A stretch of DNA of 11,948 nt from the NCBI GenBank assembly GCA_000697335.1, contig JNEM01017041.1, forward strand, positions 1 to 11,948, in the 5' to 3' direction. The position numbers were made by a program, and so were the translations under genes. Position 1 is the first letter of the stretch. Each line of letters begins with the position of its first letter. This document shows, one piece after another, positions 8,276-11,948 of the stretch. The notes under the pieces are model-generated. The model worked only from the letters and a program-made list of their open reading frames with translations, did not search any database and was not told the DNA's origin. This stretch comes from Conidiobolus incongruus B7586 (taxonomy: Eukaryota > Entomophthoromycota > Entomophthoromycetes > Entomophthorales > Conidiobolaceae).

Positions 8276-9944
8276 TTTTAGTTATTCTGCATATGCTCCG
8301 ATATATTTCTAAGTTCCATTGGGGCTCAGCTTGAATGAAGTTAGTCAAGGAAGGTACTAAATGATCTAACGTAGAACCATACAATTCAATGCGTTGAATA
8401 TGTTTAAGCTTTGTAACTTGAAATAAATTAAATCCTTTGGCTGAATAACCAAGGACGGATAATACATTGAGGCTATTCAATTGACGGAGCAGATGAATAT
8501 CGTTTTTAATCGAACCATAACGGATAGCTAGATTAGTGACATTTGGGCATTTTTGGATAAAGAAATCCCGCCATTCAACTTTGAGTGATGAGAATAATAA
8601 CAGCTCGGTTAAATTATAATTCTTTGTATGGATAACCGTTCTGTTAAAATTTACGAATGTTGAATCAATGGTTAATGAGGTTAATTTACTGAGGGACAGC
8701 AAATGATCGATTACGTTATGACCAACCCCATTTAATATAATCGTTGCTTCACTAAGATTAACTAAACCACCAAAATAATCGGCGTGTTGATCTGGTAATA
8801 TTGTGTCTCCACAATAAATTTCGAGTTTCTTTAGGCTGTTAGAGCATTGGTGTAAATGAAAAGTTAGATTTAAGTGATTAAATTTTAGAGTTTCAAGTTC
8901 ACCATATGTATAAAAGAGAGTGTAAAACTTTATGGGAAGATTATTATTTGATGGCATCAATTCAAGGTGCTTGAGTGATAACGGTAGAGATACATTTTGG
9001 ATTTCATCTTCAGAATCTTTAATTCCTAGTTCCTGCACTTTAAGAACTAAAAGTTGCGAAGCATTTTTGATTATATTGACGAAAAAATTTAAATCGATTT
9101 GGACCTTATCGAGGATTAAGGTCCTTAGATTAGGAGCCAGATCTAAAACTTCTTTGAAAAAGAAGATAGTGCTAGTCCCTCGCAGTCTAAGCCGATTAGC
9201 ATGTCGCAATAATCCTTGCAACTGATTACGATAGTCATCTATTTGGATAGAAATAGTTTGATCCGATGATGAGTTCAAGTCTGATATGATCTTATCCACA
9301 TTCAGTGGTAAGACACATAATTGGGATGAGCGTATAGGTAAAGTCACATTGGATATAAATTTATTGGTTTGACTTAATTCGATGAAAGTTTGGCGGTCGA
9401 GATAGTTAACAAGATCGTGCGAAAGTACGTTGAAAACATTGTTCCAACGGTTAACATCAAGATCAATAGTAGTGGTAGTGGTAGTGGTAGCATTGGATGC
9501 GGAATAATCAGAGACATCATGTAAGTTGGATGTGGAAATTGGAACGAGGTTTTTATTAGGAACAACGATCAAGCCTTGAGCTGTTTCAGGGGTAGAAACT
9601 GAAGATACACTTGTATCTGGGAAATGTATTACAGGCAATTTGCCAACATAAGGAGAAGACAAATTGCTATCTGCTAGAAGTAGATTTGAAGGGTTCGGTT
9701 CTGATGGAGGGGGCAATTGAATGCGAGATTCCTGAGAAGAGGTTAAATTGGTGCCAATTTGGTACCGAATTATGGAAGAGTCAGATTCAGAAATGATTGA
9801 GCTTCCAGAAGTGATAGAACGCTCGGGAGTGGTAGAGTGTTCGGAAGTAGCAGGGTGTTCAGGAGTGGTAGAGTGTCCGCGAGTGACAGAGGTTTGAGGA
9901 ATGGAAGAGCATTCGGGACTGATCGATCTTGCAGAAGTGGTCAT
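8271..9944 (-). CDS. F-box / leucine-rich-repeat protein with N-terminal hexapeptide repeats (F-box gene 2)
   Basis: A 557-residue intronless frame read from the ATG at 9944 (context AAAATGACC). The frame is open eight codons further to a GTG at 9968, but no in-frame ATG lies between 9944 and an upstream TAA near 10010, so 9944 is the sensible eukaryotic start. Residues about 6-53 are eight six-residue units (RSISPE, HSTTPE, HPATSE, RSITSG and so on), rich in S, T, P and E and surely disordered. A low-complexity stretch follows, including seven threonines (153-159). A divergent F-box lies at about 165-203 (WNNVFNVLSHDLVNYL, then FIELSQTNKFISNV). The remainder is degenerate leucine-rich repeats: NLRTLILDKVQ (272-282), SLKHLEL (323-329), LTSLTID (421-427), CPNVTNLAIRY (466-476), LNSLNVLSVLG (489-499). 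The likely role is substrate binding in an SCF ubiquitin ligase (family knowledge); target unknown. It shares CPxxTxLxIRY with the gene at 2307-3821. The strand and frame are certain, the domain call likely. Confidence 0.85.
   Translation of the reverse strand: MTTSARSISPECSSIPQTSVTRGHSTTPEHPATSEHSTTPERSITSGSSIISESDSSIIRYQIGTNLTSSQESRIQLPPPSEPNPSNLLLADSNLSSPYVGKLPVIHFPDTSVSSVSTPETAQGLIVVPNKNLVPISTSNLHDVSDYSASNATTTTTTTIDLDVNRWNNVFNVLSHDLVNYLDRQTFIELSQTNKFISNVTLPIRSSQLCVLPLNVDKIISDLNSSSDQTISIQIDDYRNQLQGLLRHANRLRLRGTSTIFFFKEVLDLAPNLRTLILDKVQIDLNFFVNIIKNASQLLVLKVQELGIKDSEDEIQNVSLPLSLKHLELMPSNNNLPIKFYTLFYTYGELETLKFNHLNLTFHLHQCSNSLKKLEIYCGDTILPDQHADYFGGLVNLSEATIILNGVGHNVIDHLLSLSKLTSLTIDSTFVNFNRTVIHTKNYNLTELLLFSSLKVEWRDFFIQKCPNVTNLAIRYGSIKNDIHLLRQLNSLNVLSVLGYSAKGFNLFQVTKLKHIQRIELYGSTLDHLVPSLTNFIQAEPQWNLEIYRSICRITKK
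9786..9929 (-). repeat. Eight tandem 18-bp units coding hexapeptides
   Basis: Within F-box gene 2 this 144-base block codes eight consecutive six-residue units of loose consensus (H/R)-S-x-T-(P/S)-E. The middle three units are closest to each other (HSTTPE, HPATSE, HSTTPE); the outer ones have drifted. Unit length is a multiple of three, so gain or loss of units would keep the frame. The residue makeup suits a disordered, phosphorylatable N-terminal tail. Confidence 0.7.
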
Positions 9945-10137
9945 TTTTAGAGGAATTCGTTTTGTCACTAATGATTTTAAACTTTTAATAAAAAAGTAAA
10001 TAATTAAAGATTATATAGGGTTGAAATATATTAATTACCGAAGGATAGCAAGAAACTCGTATAAACTAGACTTAAAATGTCCACGTAATCTTCATAACTG
10101 ATTATTAAATCATAGTTGTTTATTCATTATCATAAAT
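9945..10137. other. Upstream region of F-box gene 2
   Basis: This short AT-rich gap lies between the start of the minus-strand F-box gene and the end of the protease relic and must hold the promoter and leader. An in-frame TAA near 10010 closes the frame upstream of the chosen start. No distinct promoter motif can be named. Confidence 0.35.
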
Positions 10138-10640
10138 TTAGCTTTGCATATAATTTGAGGAGGTAAAAAGTTGTTGTTTCAAAATAATGCCTTGATACCT
10201 TTTGGGAGTATTGCCTGGGCTACCCATCACTAAAACTGGTTGAAGGAATAGATTGGGAACCATGTCCCCTATAGGACCTTCATTACAGGAACTATGATGA
10301 CGTCTACACTTGCAGGACTATGAACTTTTGATCAAAAAGCATAATTTTATAATCGTGCTATTGTTGGATCTTTTTGTCGATCAAATTAAGCACACTAGCA
10401 CAATTGCACCTTATTACCAAGATGATAAAACTCTGTTCGTATCCGAATATCGTAATTGTCCACATTTATTTTGGTCACCATGATTTCGGGCCTTCTTATC
10501 AACGTAAACACTCAAACGGTGGCATACAATTCTCCCTTCACAACATGCTGGCCACCCAGCTAGTCATGTATGTGCCTTCCTTGGTTCATGTCATCTTTTA
10601 GGCTCCTTTGAACAGGTTTATAAAATGCCAAAATCCTTAC
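10138..10640 (-). pseudogene. Decayed trypsin-like (S1 family) serine protease gene
   Basis: Landmarks of a chymotrypsin-fold protease occur in the right order on the minus strand. LGGQHVVKGELYATV (10559-10515) resembles the mature N-terminus IVGGxxVxxGExP. KCGQLRYSDTNRVLSS (10467-10420) resembles CGGxLIxxxxVLTAAHC, the region ending in the catalytic His. CNEGPIGDMV (10287-10258) stands where CxGDSGGPMV, with the catalytic Ser, should be. The tail (PVLVMGSPGNTPKRYQGI) matches the usual VLVGIVSxGxxxxxxPGI end, closing with a TAA at 10140-10138. Catalytic residues are lost. The N-terminal piece is in a different frame from the next, and only about 130 bases separate the His and Ser regions, where an intact protease has several hundred, so the middle with the Asp is deleted. 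Secreted proteases of this type are expanded in entomophthoralean fungi (recall). Another worn family cannot be excluded. Confidence 0.5.
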
Positions 10641-10865
10641 TTTGCATTTTGTTAATATATCATTTGGTATTATCAATATTTCGTTAAATGTAATTGATTG
10701 AAATATAAAAAATTAAATTATACTAGTTTATTAATTCTTTACATTAGTCATGCAAAATTTTAATCCTTTTGTTATTTCAATATAACCAAATTGTGGGTAC
10801 AATATTATTAAGTAAATCTTTCAGGTCACAATAACCATTTAATAAATCAGGTATGACTTAAGCAT
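10641..10865. other. AT-rich spacer between protease relic and second LTR relic
   Basis: No open frame, RNA gene or repeat was recognised. If the protease relic had a signal peptide it would have been coded at or just left of the border of this stretch, but none can be read with confidence. Confidence 0.4.
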
Positions 10866-11197
10866 TGTCACGGATCGTGAGATCCGTTCAACTCTCACAA
10901 TTTAAATCACCTATTATCCTTAATACAAATCCATCTGCAACATAATCAATAAATACCTTTCACCTTCGGAGGCAATCATTTTATCTAATGTGTTACTCCA
11001 AGGCCAGAAGAATGAATCAATCCAACTGTAAATATATTGAATAAAACTTAGTTGCCGCTTTACCTTCCATTCTATGGTTCTGCCTTACAATATATGATAA
11101 TCAACAAACTATCCAACTGTACTATTTAACAATTACTGTCTTGGAAAACAACTACTTGTCTAATATTATTACTAAGATCACTTCCCAGCTAGTGTCA
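10866..11197 (+). mobile_element. Solo-LTR-like relic, second copy or related family
   Basis: It begins TGTCACGGATC, differing at one of the first eleven bases from the LTR at 7433, followed by the perfect inverted repeat CGGATC...GATCCG (10871-10886). Near its right end ACTTCCCAGC (11180-11189) matches ACTTTCCAGC of the other copy at nine of ten bases, and both blocks then close in CA at the same overall length, 332 bases. The flanks are AGCAT on the left (10861-10865) and AGAAT on the right (11197-11201), four of five alike, as expected of an old target-site duplication. The interior shows little obvious similarity to the first copy, so this may be a related family or a much-diverged member. 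It is a fossil with no internal region. The right border is less sure than the left. Confidence 0.45.
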
Positions 11198-11201
11198 GAA
11201 T

Positions 11202-11948
11202 ATTTCATTTTTGACATATTGAGTATAAATGCCGAAAAAATGAAATCATTTGATTGGTTAATTTATTTCAAACACTCAAGTCAAAAAAAGATATATAACA
11301 TTTCAAGACTTCAAGCCAAATATTGATTTTACAATTAGGTTTATTTTTTAAGTAATAGCATATAATAACAATTTGGTTTTATAATATATATATGTCATAT
11401 TGTAACATATTCAAAACGAGGTTAAATATCAAGATATTAGATATCTATAGACACTTATTAAACCAAATAATAAAACCATTATATTTTTAAAAGATATAAT
11501 TCTAATATTTTAAAATTTTCCTATTCAAATATTTCCTAAATTGAATAATCTCCATTTACTAATTAAGGTATATTTCTATTTCCAAATCTGTTACTCCGTA
11601 TAATAATTTAATTTCATTATGATTTATAGAATATAATAACTTTGTTGAATTATATATATAAGATTATCAAGATATTATTTAAAAACAAATACTAAATATA
11701 ATATTTTCAGATTTAAATAATAACTATCAAATGCCTTTCATTATAATACTATCACTAGAATTTTGAAACTAAAAAATTTTTTAATTTCTTATATTCAGAA
11801 ATAATTTTTTTTATAAAAATATATTATATATATATTATATGAAAGGATAAATAGTTTTAAATAAAGTATTTTGCTATATAATACTTTTTATGAATTATTA
11901 AAAGATATTTTATAAAACATTTTATAAATTTTCTAGAATTATAATATA
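11202..11948. other. AT-rich right flank, no gene seen
   Basis: Strongly AT-rich, with TA-rich runs (for example 11821-11840) and long A or T stretches. A short plus-strand open frame that begins inside the second LTR relic runs a little way in, but has no family features. No RNA gene or element end was seen. Confidence 0.6.

Noticed and set aside
8932-9796. Open frames overlapping F-box gene 2 in other frames
   Set aside because: They are short shadows of the 557-residue minus-strand gene, with no independent evidence.
10374-10601. A 75-codon plus-strand open frame
   Set aside because: It is antisense to the protease relic and has no family features.
7433-11197. The two LTR-like blocks as the ends of one full retrotransposon
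   Set aside because: The left block has its own matching duplications on both sides, the interiors of the two blocks differ, and the space between holds host genes on the opposite strand. They are better read as two separate solo LTRs.
11141-11326. A 61-codon plus-strand open frame
   Set aside because: It begins inside the second LTR relic, runs into AT-rich spacer and is lysine/isoleucine-rich as expected by chance.

Overview
The window looks like nuclear DNA of an AT-rich fungus. Two long intronless genes use the standard code and encode divergent F-box/leucine-rich-repeat proteins. Between them lie very AT-rich spacers and worn copies of eukaryotic genes. The F-box/LRR family, a trypsin-like relic and receptor-like relics together suggest an entomophthoralean (Conidiobolus-like) fungus. 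That placement rests on recall of family expansions, not on a search.

Layout. 1-1250 is extremely AT-rich and empty. 1250-2306 is more complex but has no recognisable gene. 2307-3821 (+) is F-box/LRR gene 1. 3822-7035 is a long gene-poor stretch with two weak traces of decayed membrane-protein-like frames on the minus strand (4505-5128 and 5691-5957). 7036-8174 (-) is a decayed peroxisomal-type mitochondrial-carrier-family gene, split by a solo LTR at 7433-7764 with matching target-site duplications. 8271-9944 (-) is F-box/LRR gene 2, with an N-terminal array of hexapeptide repeats; its start is best placed at the ATG at 9944. 10138-10640 (-) is a decayed trypsin-like serine protease. 10866-11197 is a second solo-LTR-like relic with ends like the first. 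The rest, to 11948, is AT-rich and empty.

Only the two F-box genes look intact. They share a C-P-x-x-(T)-x-L-x-I-R-Y motif in a late leucine-rich repeat, so they are probably diverged members of one family, each a candidate substrate-recognition subunit of an SCF-type ubiquitin ligase. The other recognisable pieces are relics. No operon, CRISPR array, defence island or unfamiliar multi-gene system was seen. The most informative structure is the LTR insertion in the carrier gene: the carrier reading frame has the same phase on both sides of the inserted block.
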